From Petunia secreta (Eukaryota > Streptophyta > Magnoliopsida > Solanales > Solanaceae), in the NCBI GenBank assembly GCA_029990175.1, contig JARKIP010000005.1:54053001-54117000 (forward strand): a DNA stretch of 64,000 nucleotides. The letters run 5' to 3'. Of this stretch, positions 43,866 through 56,006 are shown in pieces. The position numbers and the translations under genes were made by a program. The notes below the pieces were generated by a model. The model was not told the DNA's origin. It saw only the letters and a program-made list of their open reading frames with translations, and made no database searches. Each line of letters starts with the position of its first letter. Positions within the stretch are counted from its first letter, which is position 1.

Positions 43866-45180
43866 TGATGTTTGGCATTTTATGCCTATATTTCCTTAAT
43901 ATTTTCTTACGTTTGGATACTTTATTCGCTCGTTTTATGGTTTATGAATGTGGTTTTGCACTAATTTTATGTCGTGTGTATGTAGGTTGTTATGAAGTGC
44001 AATTGGAGCTTTTAAGAGCATGATTGAGCAAGAAAAGATTGGATTTTGATTGAGGATTGGATCGAGCGCACGAAGGCACAACACGAAACGAGAAAAAGAG
44101 AAACGAAACAGAAAAATTGGCTGGGTGCTGTGGGGCACGTGGGGCGCCAGTTATAGCGCCCAGTGCCCCAGCGCTTTTACTCACGTGGGGCGCCCCAAAA
44201 GCGCCCAAGTTTGGCGTGTTCTGTCTTGGTGCACGCGTTCCGAGGCGCGGGGCGCCCGTTATAGCGCCCCGGGAGCGGATTTTTATTTCCTATTTCGTCT
44301 AGGATTAGGTGTAACTTATTACTAGGCCTTTGTAAACCCTATAAATACTCTTTTACTTAGTTTTTGATAGAGAGTCGAGACTTGGGAGCAAGTTTTGGAG
44401 GAGAGGGGAGGAGCCCTAGATGTCTTCTACACAAGTTCTTTCTCTCTTTCTCTTATTCGTCTCTTTAATTCTATAGTTTGTTTGTTCTAGGGTTAGAGTA
44501 AATACATGAAGGTTGATGTTTGAAAGTTGATTTCTATAGATTGATTTACCATTACGGATTGTTTATTCTTTCTTGAGCATAATTGTTTGATTATTGAGGC
44601 CTGATAATTGAACACTATCTATGGTTTTTAGATTGAACTCGAAAGAGGGAATTTAATTACGTAATAAGAAAGAATAGGACTAGTTTGTGAACCCGGGCAT
44701 CGGGGAACCAATTTGTGAGTATGATAGACATATACTTGCTCGCCTAGTTTAACTCATTACAGAATTCGTTAATGCGTGCACGTGATTCAACCCATAGACA
44801 TATAGGGATTGGAGTAGCCTGCATAGACCGTGAAGAATCGAAAGGTTTTCATGGGTACATTTAACCTGTAATTAGCAATCTAGGAAATCAAAAAGTAGAA
44901 TCAACTGGAAAACTCAACTGGATTGTTCGTAACTCTGACCCGGGACCGTCATCTTTTATTGATAACAACTTAGAATTTGCTTTGTTACTTGATCTCAATT
45001 ACTTGTTTTAATTATTGCATTTAGTTAGTAAAATCTCAACCATTGGAAAAAGATCCCTGAATAGTTCTTAGGAAATTGTTTGCTAGAATTCAGTCTGAAT
45101 AGTCCTCGTGGGAACGATACTCTACTTATCACTTTATTATTTGTCGACCACGTATACTTGCGTGTGCGTTGGGAGCAACA
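43866..45180 (+). repeat. 3' LTR of element F
   Basis: 1315 bp. The hairpin triplet is conserved at about 44134-44273, with a one-base shorter loop in hairpin 3. It is followed by ATAAG. Confidence 0.93.
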
Positions 45181-45185
45181 ATAAG

Positions 45186-47016
45186 TCATTGAGACCAACT
45201 TTTAGTGGACAAAGCAGGAACAAATTTACTAAAGGGATAGATAACAATTGCTGTAATTTGGCTGAACTTATCCTAAGGCGCACTGCTATGGTTTGTATTT
45301 AACTCCTTGATTGCTATTGTAAATCTTTTATATATATATAGTATATATATCCTTTTTTTTCCTCAAAAGAAAAAAAAAGAAGATGATGATAATTGGTTGG
45401 GGTCTTCAGGTCCTTCCTTTAACCAACCTTCTAACATATTAATTGTACACGATTTTCTATCACTTCCTAGCTATCTTTTATTTCATAAAGCAATATGAGC
45501 AATTATTTGTCAAAAGTTGCTTGCATATGCGTGAATTGTGCGGAAATGTTATTATTATTATTTTTTTAATTTTGATTTTCAAGGTTCACTAGCTAATAGA
45601 TCGAGAGATAAGTCATTCGACTCATTCAGCTCTCGCAAAAATTGTCCGAGAGTCGCCTTCGGAGGGACTTTCTGAATGACCATACCGAGGAATTCTTTCA
45701 GAAATCAAACCAAGTCAATTCATTCAATAATGCCTCTTTTGTAATTTGGACCACCCCAGAATTCTAACAATGACTGAGGCCTTTATTTTAAAAGGCCGTG
45801 TAATTTTATCTCTTTGAAGAACGGCGAACTTTCTTACCCGCCCTTATTATTGGTAGTAGGCAAACGTTAACAATCAAACAAAGATAAACCAGGAGTTAAA
45901 AGACTTAACTAAGGTCTTAACTAAAACATGATGTTTGACCCGGGGTTGACTGTGAATGACTGAATTCCTTCTATGCTTACGTGTCTGGTCAAAGAGTCTT
46001 CAAATCCGGTATATCTTTTACCATTACACTAAAGTTAAGAAGGTGAAGTAGAATTGCTTTTTTCTTCCCTTTGAACATGATATTATTGAAGGTGAAGTTG
46101 AAGAAATGATTATTTAAAGTTGAAGTTAGAAAAAAGGGATAAAGAATAATAAGAAGTTAGAAGTTGTGTTTGATATAAATTTTAATTAAAATATAATTGT
46201 TCAATTCTGTTAATGAAAATCATTATTTTGTTTACAACTCCCTAATAGTTGCAAATACATATTTATAATCTCATACATATTTATAATCTCATACTCCTAT
46301 ATTTTGACTTAAAATGAAATAGTGCACAAAATTGTAAAATACATATCAATTTGCAAATATTTACAACTCCCTAATAGTTGTACCTTAATTTTGAAATGAA
46401 TGTAAGTAAATTAATAATTTCCAGAAAAACTGGTTAAGTATACAGCTTTGAGGTGGTGAGCCCACCATTAGTTTAATGACAACTGTAACTTTACATTGAC
46501 TCCTTGGACACTCTGTCAAAGTACGGGCAGGGGGCAACCTTCGTCGTTTCCTTTCAGCTCAACAATTTATTTATGAAGCTTAGATTGTATATAGAGCTTT
46601 CCTCATATTAGAAAACGTATATCCTTCTAAACTACAGCTATTGGCAGCTTAATAAATCATACTACTAGTACATATAATATTTGACAAAACCATTTAATGC
46701 AAATCAAAGTAGTATAATCATTTAGTGACATTTCCTTTCACCGTACTTGAACAAATTAAGGCTTGACACCGTTTCATTCGGCTAATGACTGCTTATGACA
46801 TGACTTAGTTATACTTGTGAATTAGATAAGATTTTGATCACCACTTTTATTCTGAAAGCATAGTTCTTGTTTCCATCCCCCTTTGTGCTCTTTCATCGTT
46901 GATGATTCATTGTTTTCATGTTCGAGTGTTTGCTTGCCATTTAGACCTATAAGTGAAATTTGTATAGTAATAACATTTATTTAGTTTAAGATATTACTCA
47001 TTCCTTTATTAAGATA
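45186..47016. other. Unassigned intergenic DNA between elements F and D
   Basis: AT-rich. It has small local duplications (ATACATATTTATAATCTC twice at about 46253-46290, TTTACAACTCCCTAATAGTTG twice at about 46229 and 46359). No gene was recognised apart from the doubtful open frame ending at 45301. Confidence 0.5.
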
Positions 47017-47328
47017 TTTAGTGATGTAGGGAAAACCTACGAAAGCGATAAAGAGATAAAAACGAGACGTTACTCCACGATTGTTCAAGTAGCAACGAAG
47101 AATGATGTTTCGTTACACCCCGAACGATGGCAAGATACATCTACGCTATGCAACTATCCTCAAGAATCACGAGGTCCTTGCAAATAGAATGATCGATAAG
47201 GTTTGAGGTTCAACTTGGAATCGTCCAATTGAAATTCAAGCCAAGGATTCAAGGTTCAATAGAGAGTATTCTCTTATGTTTTTGTATTCAAAGATAGGTA
47301 AAAAATGAGTTCAAGACCTAATGAAGGC

Positions 47329-47337
47329 TTTTATAGC
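47329..47337 (-). promoter_or_regulatory. TATA box of element D LTR
   Basis: AAGGCTATAAAAGCC on the minus strand, about 128 bp downstream of the GC box array. Confidence 0.75.
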
Positions 47338-47464
47338 CTTCTACAACATGTAATGAAGTGTCTAAAATATCCCTAAGTGGGTTTAAACAATAGAAGCCAC
47401 TTAGGGCCAAAGTTGGAATTACACGCGCAAAAATAGCAAAATTCGGATTGGTTCACAACAGGGG

Positions 47465-47629
47465 TAGGCGGTCCGCCCACCCCTAGTAGGCGCTCCGCCT
47501 TGTTCAGCTTCCTGAGGGCCACCAGCAAGGAGGCGGTCCGCCTCTGTAAGGTAGGCGGTCCGCCTCTCCCCAAATCCAGAGAGTGTGCAATTTTCAGGCG
47601 GCCCGCCTCTTCAGGTAGGCGGTCCGCCT
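47465..47629. repeat. GC-rich palindromic box array in U3 of element D (3' LTR)
   Basis: Six boxes with consensus AGGCGGTCCGCCT (variants GGCGCTCCGCC and GGCGGCCCGCC) and the spacer CCAGAGAGTG. The first ones on the minus strand overlap the end of the pol frame, giving GRGGPPT. Confidence 0.9.
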
Positions 47630-50600
47630 CTTCCTGAAGCTTCTTGGGGTGTCTTCTTTTGTGTCTCTTGAGCCTCTCCAAGTGTCCTAGATGGTCCCCC
47701 TTCCATGGTGCTCCAATGCATGATCTTCAAGGTAGTTCCGGAGCTCCCATCTTCCACGTCCAAGCCTTTCCAAACCAAGTGAAGGTGAGCATCATGGATA
47801 GCTTTGGCTTGGCTTCTAGTAAATGGTCTCGTGCTAGTTTGCCCGGCATCATCCTCCCCTTCTTGAGAAGATTTCGTCCTCGAAATCAAGGCGTCATCCC
47901 CCACGGCGTCACCTACATCACAAGGAGCCAAGTCACTAACATTGAAAGTATTGGAGACATTGTACTCACCGGGTAGATCAATCACATAGGCGTTGTTGTT
48001 GATCTTGGATATCACTTGGAACGGGCCATCTCCTCGGGGTGCCAACTTCCCTTTTCTAATGTTTGGAAATCTCTCTTTCCGGAAGTGCACCCACACCCAA
48101 TCCCCTTTCTTGAGTTCCATCTTCTTCCTCCCCTTGTTCTTCTTGGTGGCTAGCTTTTCATAAGCTTCCTCCAAGTTCTTCTTTGCTTTAGCATGGAGTT
48201 CAATCAAGGCCTTAGCTCGACTTGTACCTTCAAAATTAACAACCATTTCCCTTGGCAAAGGGGTAAGATCAAGTGGAATCAAAGGGTTAAACTCATAAAC
48301 GCACTCAAATGGAGTCATGCCAATCATTCTATGCAAAGTGCGGTTATATGCAAACTCCATGAGTGGTAACTTCTCCACCCATGTCCCGGCCTTACCTCGG
48401 GTCATAGCTCTAAGAAGAGACCCCAAGGTTCGGTTCACCACCTCGGTTTGACCATCCGTTTGAGGGTGGTGGGACGTAGAGAACAACAATTTGGTGCCAA
48501 GAGCACCCCACAAACATCTCCAAAAATGGCTTAGGAACTTAGTGTCCCTATCACTTACAATAGTTTGAGGCACGCCATGCAATTTCAACACATTATCAAT
48601 GAACAAAGAAGCGACATGGTGTGCATCACTACTCTTTTTACAAGGAATAAAGTGAGCCATTTTGGAGAACCTATCCACGACAACATAAATGCTATCGTGT
48701 CCCCCTCTAGACCGTGGCAACCCTATAACAAAATCCATCGAAATATCCATCCACGGGCTAGTAGGAATAGGCAAAGGAGTATACAAGCCATGGGGATTCG
48801 ACTTAGACTTGGCGTGCTTGCAATCTAAACAAGCATTGCATAGCCGCTCAACATGCATTCCCATCTTAGGCCAATGGAATTGCTCCATAAGAATGGCCAA
48901 AGTCTTATCCCTCCCAAAGTGACCCATCAAGCCTCCACAATGTGCTTCACGCACTAGCAATTCTCGCCAAGAGGACTCGGGGACACATACTCTCCCATTC
49001 TTGAAAATGTAGCCATCTACCCATTGGTATTTCTCCACCCTCTTCCCACTCACTAGAGCATCATGAATGCTCTTGAACTTTGGGTCATGTTCATACAAAG
49101 ATTTTATACTCTCAAATCCCATAAGTCTAGAAGCAAGAGTGGTAGCAAGGGCGAACTTCCTAGAAAGCGCATCGGCTACAACATCGTCCTTACCCCGTTT
49201 GTAATGAATTACATAAGGGAAGGACTCAATGAACTCCACCCACTTGGCATGTCTTTTGTTCAACTTCTCTTGGCCTCTTAGATGTTTGAGTGACTCATGG
49301 TCACTCTTGATCACAAATTCCCGAGGCCATAAATAGTGTTGCCAATGGGCTAGAGCTCTCACGAGGGCATACAACTCCTTGTCATACGTAGAGTAATTCA
49401 AAGTTGCGCCCTTTAACTTCTCACTAAAGTAGGCTACGGGTTTCCCTTATTGCATGAGAACACCCCCAATACCCACCCCCGAGGCATTACATTCTACCTC
49501 AAAAGCCTTCCCAAAGTCGGGCAATTGCAACAACGGGGCGGTACTTAACCTACTTTTCAACTCTTGGAAAGCCTTCTCTTGCGGCTCTCCCCAAACAAAG
49601 GACTTGTCCTTTTTCACCAACTCGGTGAGTGGTGCGGCAATGGTGCTTAAGTCTCTAACAAAGCGCCTATAGAAACTAGCAAGGCCATGAAAACTCCTCA
49701 CATGAGAAACGGTGGTGGGAGTAGGCCAATCTCTAATGGCTTCAACTTTGGACTCATCAACTTCTACACCATTGACACTAACAACAAAGCCCAAAAAGAC
49801 AACCTTTTCAACACAAAAGGCACACTTCTTAAAGTTGGCATAGAGCTTTTCGGCTCGTAGCACTTCAAGGACTTGATTCAAGTGGCCAACATGGTCGTCT
49901 ATAGACTTGCTATAGATCAATATGTCATCAAAGTAGACGACCACGAACTTGTTGATGAAGGGTTTTAGCACATGGTTCATCAATCTCATGAAAGTACTAG
50001 GTGCGTTGGAGAGGCCAAAGGGCATCACCAACCATTCATATAGACCAAACTTGGTCTTAAATGCGGTTTTCCATTCATTACCGGGTTTCATTCGGATTTG
50101 ATGGTAACCGGACCTAAGATCTATTTTTGAAAAGATGCTAGAACCACTAAGTTCATCTAACATATCATCCAAACGAGGTATGGGATGTCGATACTTTACC
50201 GTGATCTTGTTGACCGCTCGACAATCTACACACATCCTCCAAGTGCCATCCTTCTTTGGAACAAGGATCACGGGCACGGCACAAGGGCTCAAGCTCTCCC
50301 TCACCAAGCCTTTGGTAAGCAACTCATCAATTTGCTTTTGTAGCTCCCTTGTGTCCTCGGGGTTGCTTCTATATGCCGGCTTGTTGGGAATTTGAGATCC
50401 CGGGACAAAGTCAATTTGATGTTCAATACCCCTCAAAGGAGGTAATCCATCCGGCATCTCATCCGGGAACATGTCCTTATAGACCTTCAAAACATTTTCA
50501 ATGGCACTAGGCAAAGGGTTAGGGTTAGATAAATATTCACTTTCGGAATTTAAAACCATACCTTTGTGCACTAGGCATATGAGCATCTTGGTGCCATCAT

Positions 50601-52657
50601 TACCTTTCAAGATCTCACCCGGTTGCATCATGGCACACATGCGACCGGTGGAAGATGGTGGAGTCTCGGCCAAAGGTTTGGCCACAACCGGGGACTTGGC
50701 CTTAGCCGCTTCCCTCAACTCTTTCATGCGCCGATAGTCTTCACTTACTTGCTTTGGGGACAAGGGTGTAAGCACAAACTTCTTCCCCTCATGCCTCACC
50801 GTGTAAGTGTTGGCCCGGCCATCATGAACCACTTGTTTGTCGTATTGCCACGGCCTACCAAATAAAAGGTGGCAAGCTTGCATCGGCACCACGTCAAACA
50901 TGTGTTCATCTTGATAGTTCCCAATCTTGAACCTAATCAAGACTTGTTTCAGTACCCTCAATTCCCCACACTCGCTCAACCATTGCAAACGGTAGGGACT
51001 AGGGTGCTTTAGGGTAGTCAATTTCAATTGTGAGACCAACGTTTGACTCACCACATTCGCACAACTACCCGAATCAATGATCATGGAACACACTTGCCCC
51101 TTCACTCTACACCGAGCATGGAACAAGTTTTCCCTTTGTTCATCTTCCTTCTCTTCACTCGCCATGGTTCCCAAAATTCGACGAACCACAAGGAACATAT
51201 TAGGATCGTCCCCCTTCGTCGCTCTCTCTTCACCCTCACCCTCAACTTCCTCACTCTCCTCCTCAACATCTCCCTCGGACTCACTTTCCCCCTCATAGAC
51301 CAACCCATCATCCATCACAATCATTGTTTTCCGGGTAGGGTACTCTTTGGCAAAGTGGCCGTAACCCTTGCATTTATGACATTGGAAAGAAGAAGAAGAA
51401 GGAGTATTTAAAGTAGTTTTAGAAGTACCTCCAACCTCCTTGTGGTCGCTTCTCGGGGTAGCCTTCTCAAAAGGCTTCTTGACATCTCGGCTCCCACTTG
51501 CACCACTTGTGTATGGGGCCTTCCATTCTTTGGGGCGAGTTGTTGGAGTGGTAGTGGTGGTACTCCTATAGCGAGGAGCCTTCTCTTCTTTGAGCCACTT
51601 CTCGACCTCAACCGCGGCATCACACACATCTTGTAGAGAGTGGAAGATGTGTAGCCTCAATTGGGAAGCAATCTCCCGACTCAAGCCACTTTTGAAACGG
51701 ATGATAGCTTGTTCCTCATCCTCCGTTTCCATATCAAGAGCCATCCGGTTCTTCTCAAAGTCGTTGAAATATTCATCAACGGACTTGTAGCCTTGTTTCA
51801 ATTCATAGAGCCTTTTGAGTTGCTCTTGTCGATACTTGGGAGTCACATATTTGTTGTTTATTACTTCTTTCAACTCTTCCCAAGTGATGTTCATCCGCAA
51901 CCCAAGTCGTCTCCTTGATCGCTTGATGGATTCCCACCATGTAGAGGCATAAGATTCAAAGGAAGCAATGGCATATGTAGCCTTCTTCTCCTCGGACATA
52001 TCATTCGTGTCAAAGACCCGCTCCAATTGAACCTTCCACTCTAAGAAAGCCTCCGGATCACTAGTCCCCTTGAAAGGTGGGATAGTGATCTTCACACTAT
52101 TGAGGTTAGTGTCCCGACCCCCACGATGTGGTCCCGGTTGACCCCCGTAGTAGTCTTCAACCTCATCATACTCCCGTCTCAAGTCCCTTCCCATAAAAGC
52201 CCTTGGAGGTCCTCGGCCTCGCCCACGACCTCCATCTATTCCTCGGCCTCCGTTCATCGCCCTCCTATGTGGATAGTGAGCATCAAAATCATCATCTAAA
52301 CTGAGACCCTCCCCTTCTTGAGCTTCATCAACTTGCTCAAGAGGAACCACATTTCTTCGGGGCCTTAAGAGTGGGACATCTCCTTGGGGATTGCCCAAGG
52401 GTTGGGGAGTGCCCAACGATCTTTCCCTAGCAAGAGCCTCGTCCCTCAACCGTTGTCGACGAACTAACTCCGCATATTGATCCGGGCTTCATGATTGAAT
52501 CATCACTTGTGCCTTCATTGGCATCCTTTTGGACACTCGGGGTCCTTTCCTTTTCAAAGACTTCCATTCTAAGGTTCAAGGTCTTCACCTCGGCCAATAG
52601 ACTAGCCAAGACGTCAACGGGAACCTCAATGGTCGTTTTGGCTTTCTCGTCCGCAAT
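47611..52657 (-). pseudogene. Element D gag-pol polyprotein, one frameshift and one stop
   Basis: The expected start codon (aligned with the ATG of B) reads ATT at 52657-52655. Gag begins IADEKAKTTIEVPVDVLA. One extra G in 52482-52486 shifts the frame. The rest is open from 52449 to 49450: capsid NLNSVKITIPPFKGTSDPEA, zinc knuckle CHKCKGYGHFAKEYP (last Cys is Tyr), protease MIIDSGSCANVV, reverse transcriptase VVYFDDILIYS, RNase H VECNASGVGIGG (catalytic Asp replaced by Asn). A TAA at 49447-49449 follows VLMQ. The rest (to 47611) has the RNase H end, integrase with zinc finger, DRFSKMAHF, SDRDTKFLSHFW, QTDGQTEVVNRTL, GPFQVI and RPFTRSQAK within the LTR. Confidence 0.9.
47852..47864 (-). other. 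Polypurine tract of element D
   Basis: AAGAAGGGGAGGA on the minus strand, identical to those of B and C. Confidence 0.85.
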
Positions 52658-53831
52658 TGTACCTACAACAATAAAAAACAAGTAAAGAGATTAGAGTAAA
52701 AAGTCCTCACTCGCTCCCTCACCTTTGATTGTCCCTCGGGTTCACTCTTGTTTTTGGGGTAGGTTCACTCAAGCTTGAATTCAAAAGTCTTCCTCGGAGT
52801 TGAACAACTACCTCAACAACCAATCAATCCAACAAGTTCCCAATGCTCTTCGGGAAGAGTGGAGTTAATGGGACTCTATGGGCGTTCGGCTTTTAAGTGA
52901 GCACTTGAGCCAAAGAAATTCTACGAGTCTTCTTGGAGTTTATCAACCACCAACACGCACGAATATCCTAAGCGCTCAATGAATTAGTACTAATTGAGTA
53001 GGAGAATTACTCTCAAAGTACTAACCGGAAGTAATGGAAGCAAACAAACCACGAAAGCCTAAGAAACAAACTACCCGGACACCCTTCAGGGAGTGGGCGC
53101 CCCGCCTCTGCAAGGTAGGCGGTCCGCCTACTCCACAATCCAGAGAGTGGCAACAATTTGGGCGGTCCGCCTGAGATGATGGGCGGTCCGCCTAGGCTAA
53201 TTTTCCTGCACAGTTTCGACTTTGGTTCTTGGTTTTTGGCACTCAATTCTCATTAGTTTTCAAGGGGTTTTGATATGTGATGATACCCAAAGTTGTTTTA
53301 GACTATAACAAGCAAACCCCAATGGTTTAATCCAACAAACAACCAAAAATCAACTTGTTTCAAGAATTTGGAGCAAGTTCTTCAAAATTTTCAAGAACTT
53401 CAAAATTCCAAAAATTCAATTTTCGTTCCGCTACTCCAAATGATGATATGGGGGTATCAAAACGACGGGGTAACTATAAGGAACAATCCCCGATACCAAA
53501 CAACCAAGAATTCACAACATCAACTAAGTTCTAGCAAATTTTGTGAAACTTCAACTTTTGAGTTTGATTTTCGAAAATTTGTTTCACAACTTCAAAACGT
53601 GTTTTGTTGGTACCCAATTGTCGGGTTCACATAAACAAACAATCCCCGATAATCAAAACCAAAAAAATCGTAACAACCAACGATTTCTAGCAAATTTTTG
53701 GGTTTTCTAGTTTTTGAATTTTTTTCTTCTTTTTCAATAAAACAAGAACATGAACATGAAAATAAACACGGAACATAAATGACAAGCACGAAGAGTAGGA
53801 CGAGGGTTCGTAAGAACGCCACCCTAGCCTT
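52658..53831 (-). other. Leader of element D
   Basis: Untranslated region between primer site and gag. It shares several blocks with the leader of element C (for example GAGTTAATG, TTGAGCCAAAGAAATT-like and CACGCACGAATATCCTAA on the plus strand) and carries a GC box array at 53095-53194. It ends at a TTGTTGTAG/GTACA acceptor-like site. Confidence 0.75.
53095..53194. repeat. GC-rich palindromic boxes in the leader of element D
   Basis: Four boxes (GGGCGCCCCGCCTC, AGGCGGTCCGCCTA, GGGCGGTCCGCCTG, GGGCGGTCCGCCTA) with the spacer CCAGAGAGTGGC, in the same order as in element C. Confidence 0.9.
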
Positions 53832-53843
53832 GCTCTGATACCA
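53832..53843 (-). other. Primer-binding site of element D
   Basis: Perfect TGGTATCAGAGC on the minus strand, two bases inside the 5' LTR. Confidence 0.9.
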
Positions 53844-53845
53844 AC

Positions 53846-54674
53846 TGATGTAGGGAAAACCTACGAAAGCGATAAAGAGATAAAAACGAGACGTTACTCA
53901 CACGATTGTTCAAATAGCAACGAAGAACGATGTTTCGTTACACTCCGAACGATGGCAAGATACACCTACGCTATGCAACTATCCTCAAGAATCACGAGGT
54001 CCTTGCAAATAGAATGATCGATAAGGTTTGAGGTTCAACTTGGAATCGTCCAATTGAAATTCAAGCCAAGGATTCAAGGTTCAATAGAGAGTATTCTCTT
54101 ATGTTTTTTTATTCAAAGATAGGTAAAAAATGAGTTCAAGACCTAATGAAGGCTTTTATAGCCTTCTACAACATGTAATGAAGTGTCTAAAATACCCCTA
54201 AGTAGGTTTAAACAATAGAAGCCACTTAGGGCCAAAGTTGGAATTACACGCGCAAAAATAGCAAAATTCGGATTGGTTCACAACAGGGGTAGGCGGTCCG
54301 CCCACCCCTAGTAGGCGCTCCGCCTTGTTCAGCTTCCTGAGGGCCACCAGCAAGGAGGCAGTCCGCCTCTGTAAGGTAGGCGGTCCGCCTCTCCCCAAAT
54401 CCAGAGTGTGCAATTTTCAGGCGGCCCGCCTCTTCAGGTAGGCGGTCCGCCTCTTCCTGAAGCTTCTTGGGGTGTCTCCTTTTGTATCTCTTGAGCCTCT
54501 CCAAGTGTCCTAGATGGTCCCCCTTCCATGGTGCTCCAATGCATGATCTTCAAGGTAGTTCCGGAGCTCCCATCTTCCACGTCCAAGCCTTTCCAAACCA
54601 AGTGAAGGTGAGCATCATGGATAGCTTTCGCTTGGCTTCTAGTAAATGGTCTCGTGCTAGTTTGCCCGGCATCA
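53846..54674 (-). repeat. 5' LTR of element D
   Basis: 829 bp. It carries a box array at 54290-54452 with one box mutated (GGCAGTCCGCC), and is followed by TCTAG. Confidence 0.92.
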
Positions 54675-54679
54675 TCTAG

Positions 54680-55466
54680 ATAGTTAGTGTTATAACAATT
54701 GACGATTAATCTGAAGAATTGATTAACTGAAGGTAGACTTCTATGTTCATATATAACAGACAACTCATCATCAATTACTACTTGCTTTTTTCCCACCATT
54801 CATAAAATAACGATAAAGACTAGTTGTATAAATAAAGCAACTAAGACTAAACAAGAACTTACCAAAATTATTGCTCCCTACTATATAAACACATAAATCA
54901 CATGGTTTGGCTGGTGTCTTGATGGGGATCCAACCTTTTGATTCGTTATTCACTATTTTCCTAATCGAGATTATGCAAAATCATGCAATGACCACTTATT
55001 CAGAACTAAAACACCAAAGTAAATACCATGTGAAGTAATAATGATTCATCCATTCCGATGAGATAAGGTTTTTTCATTAAATAAACGATCACTAATAAGT
55101 TTCCTTACAATCTGGGCAGACTCAAAATTTAACGAGAGAGTGTTTAAAAAAATATTAAAATATCAAACTTTAGATTTAAGTTTGTAATCTAGAGTAATTT
55201 TTGAACCTCTTTATCACTACACTAATATATTACCTTGTGTCAAGGGGTACAATAGTGTTTTTATATTCAAAAATGTTCATTTTAACCTAACTTGTGCAGT
55301 ATAAATTTTTAACAAAGATCAATTGAACCGCTTGGTGATATAGCTCCGTCCCTACCTGAAACCAACAAATAATCGAGAGATTGTAAGAGTCTTAATTGTT
55401 CATTAATCTATATCTCAATAAAAAATCATTTTTTTATCTTGTGGGATTTCGAGTTATATCACTAAG
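54680..55466. other. Intergenic DNA between element D and the MITE
   Basis: AT-rich. The stretch 55130-55365 ends in TAGCTCCGTCCCTACC, an end I associate with a dispersed plant non-autonomous repeat, but the boundaries are unclear. No gene seen. Confidence 0.4.
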
Positions 55467-56006
55467 GGGTCATTTGGTTGCCTCTGTATAAGAATAATAC
55501 CCGCACAAAAGCGCGCACAAATTTAGTACCATATTTGATTGGTTTGGAGAAATTTTAATGCTTGATATAAAATTAGTGCAACGTTTGGTTGCGCTTTTGT
55601 ATATTCCGCATAGCTAATACCCGCACAAGTTATGCGGGAATCTATGTATTATTTTATGCAGTGTAGAAGGTGGAATAAGTAATGCATGTATTAGCAATGC
55701 ACGTATTAAAATTTAAAATGATAAAATTAACCCTCATAATAATAAGGATATTTTTAAATTATATTTAAGGAGTAACTAAATATTTTAAATTATAATATTG
55801 TATATTAATTTGTAATATATTAATGATTCAAGAAATAATCCCTACGTTATAATATATGCATAGCTAATACCTATATTACTAATACCCGCATTACTAATAA
55901 CTGCATTATTAATACTCACATTACTAATACACACATTACTAATACCTGCATTACTAATACGTACATTGTTAATATCCGCGTAAATACTATCTGAACCGAA
56001 TGATCC
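55467..56006. mobile_element. MITE (hAT-like) with internal tandem subrepeats
   Basis: Terminal inverted repeat GGGTCATTTGGTT on the left and GGATCATTCGGTT (reverse complement) on the right, flanked on both sides by TAAGGGG, a likely 7-8 bp target duplication. About 540 bp, no coding capacity. The right arm carries tandem copies of ATTACTAATACCCGC. Confidence 0.75.
55862..55980. repeat. 15-bp tandem repeats (ATTACTAATACCCGC) in the MITE
   Basis: About eight degenerate units, each containing ATTACTAATAC or ATTATTAATAC. Related GCTAATACCCGCACA motifs occur near the left end (about 55610-55630). Confidence 0.85.

Larger units (their letters stand above)
39393..45180 (+). mobile_element. Element F: complete non-autonomous Athila-like LTR retrotransposon
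   Basis: LTRs 39393-40708 (1316 bp) and 43866-45180 (1315 bp), about 99 percent identical, with perfect target duplication ATAAG (39388-39392 and 45181-45185). The primer site TGGCGCCGTTGCCGGGGA and the downstream phrase GGGAGGCAACCCAA (about 41860) are characteristic of Athila/Tat elements. The interior (3157 bp) has a single cysteine-rich protein frame and no protease, polymerase or integrase, so it is a large non-autonomous derivative that was active recently. Confidence 0.92.
47022..47851 (-). repeat. 3' LTR of element D
   Basis: TGATGCCGGGC start on the minus strand. It contains the last 240 bp of the pol frame, the GC box array (47465-47629) and a TATA box (47329-47337). Confidence 0.92.
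47022..54674 (-). mobile_element. Element D: nearly intact CRM-like chromovirus
   Basis: LTRs 47022-47851 (830 bp) and 53846-54674 (829 bp), about 98 percent identical. The target duplication is TTTAG (47017-47021) and TCTAG (54675-54679), with one substitution. On the minus strand: primer site 53832-53843, leader, gag-pol 52657 to 47611 and polypurine tract 47852-47864. Protein motifs match element B throughout. Only one frameshift and one stop interrupt a polyprotein of about 1680 residues. It is the best candidate for the autonomous relative of element C. Confidence 0.93.

Noticed and set aside
45307..45498. Plus-strand frame after element F
   Set aside because: Runs through TA and A-rich simple sequence and has no recognisable motif.
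18950..53810. CRISPR array, given the regular GC-rich boxes
   Set aside because: Spacing and box sequence are irregular, spacers are shared between copies, and the context is plant LTR retrotransposons with no cas genes.
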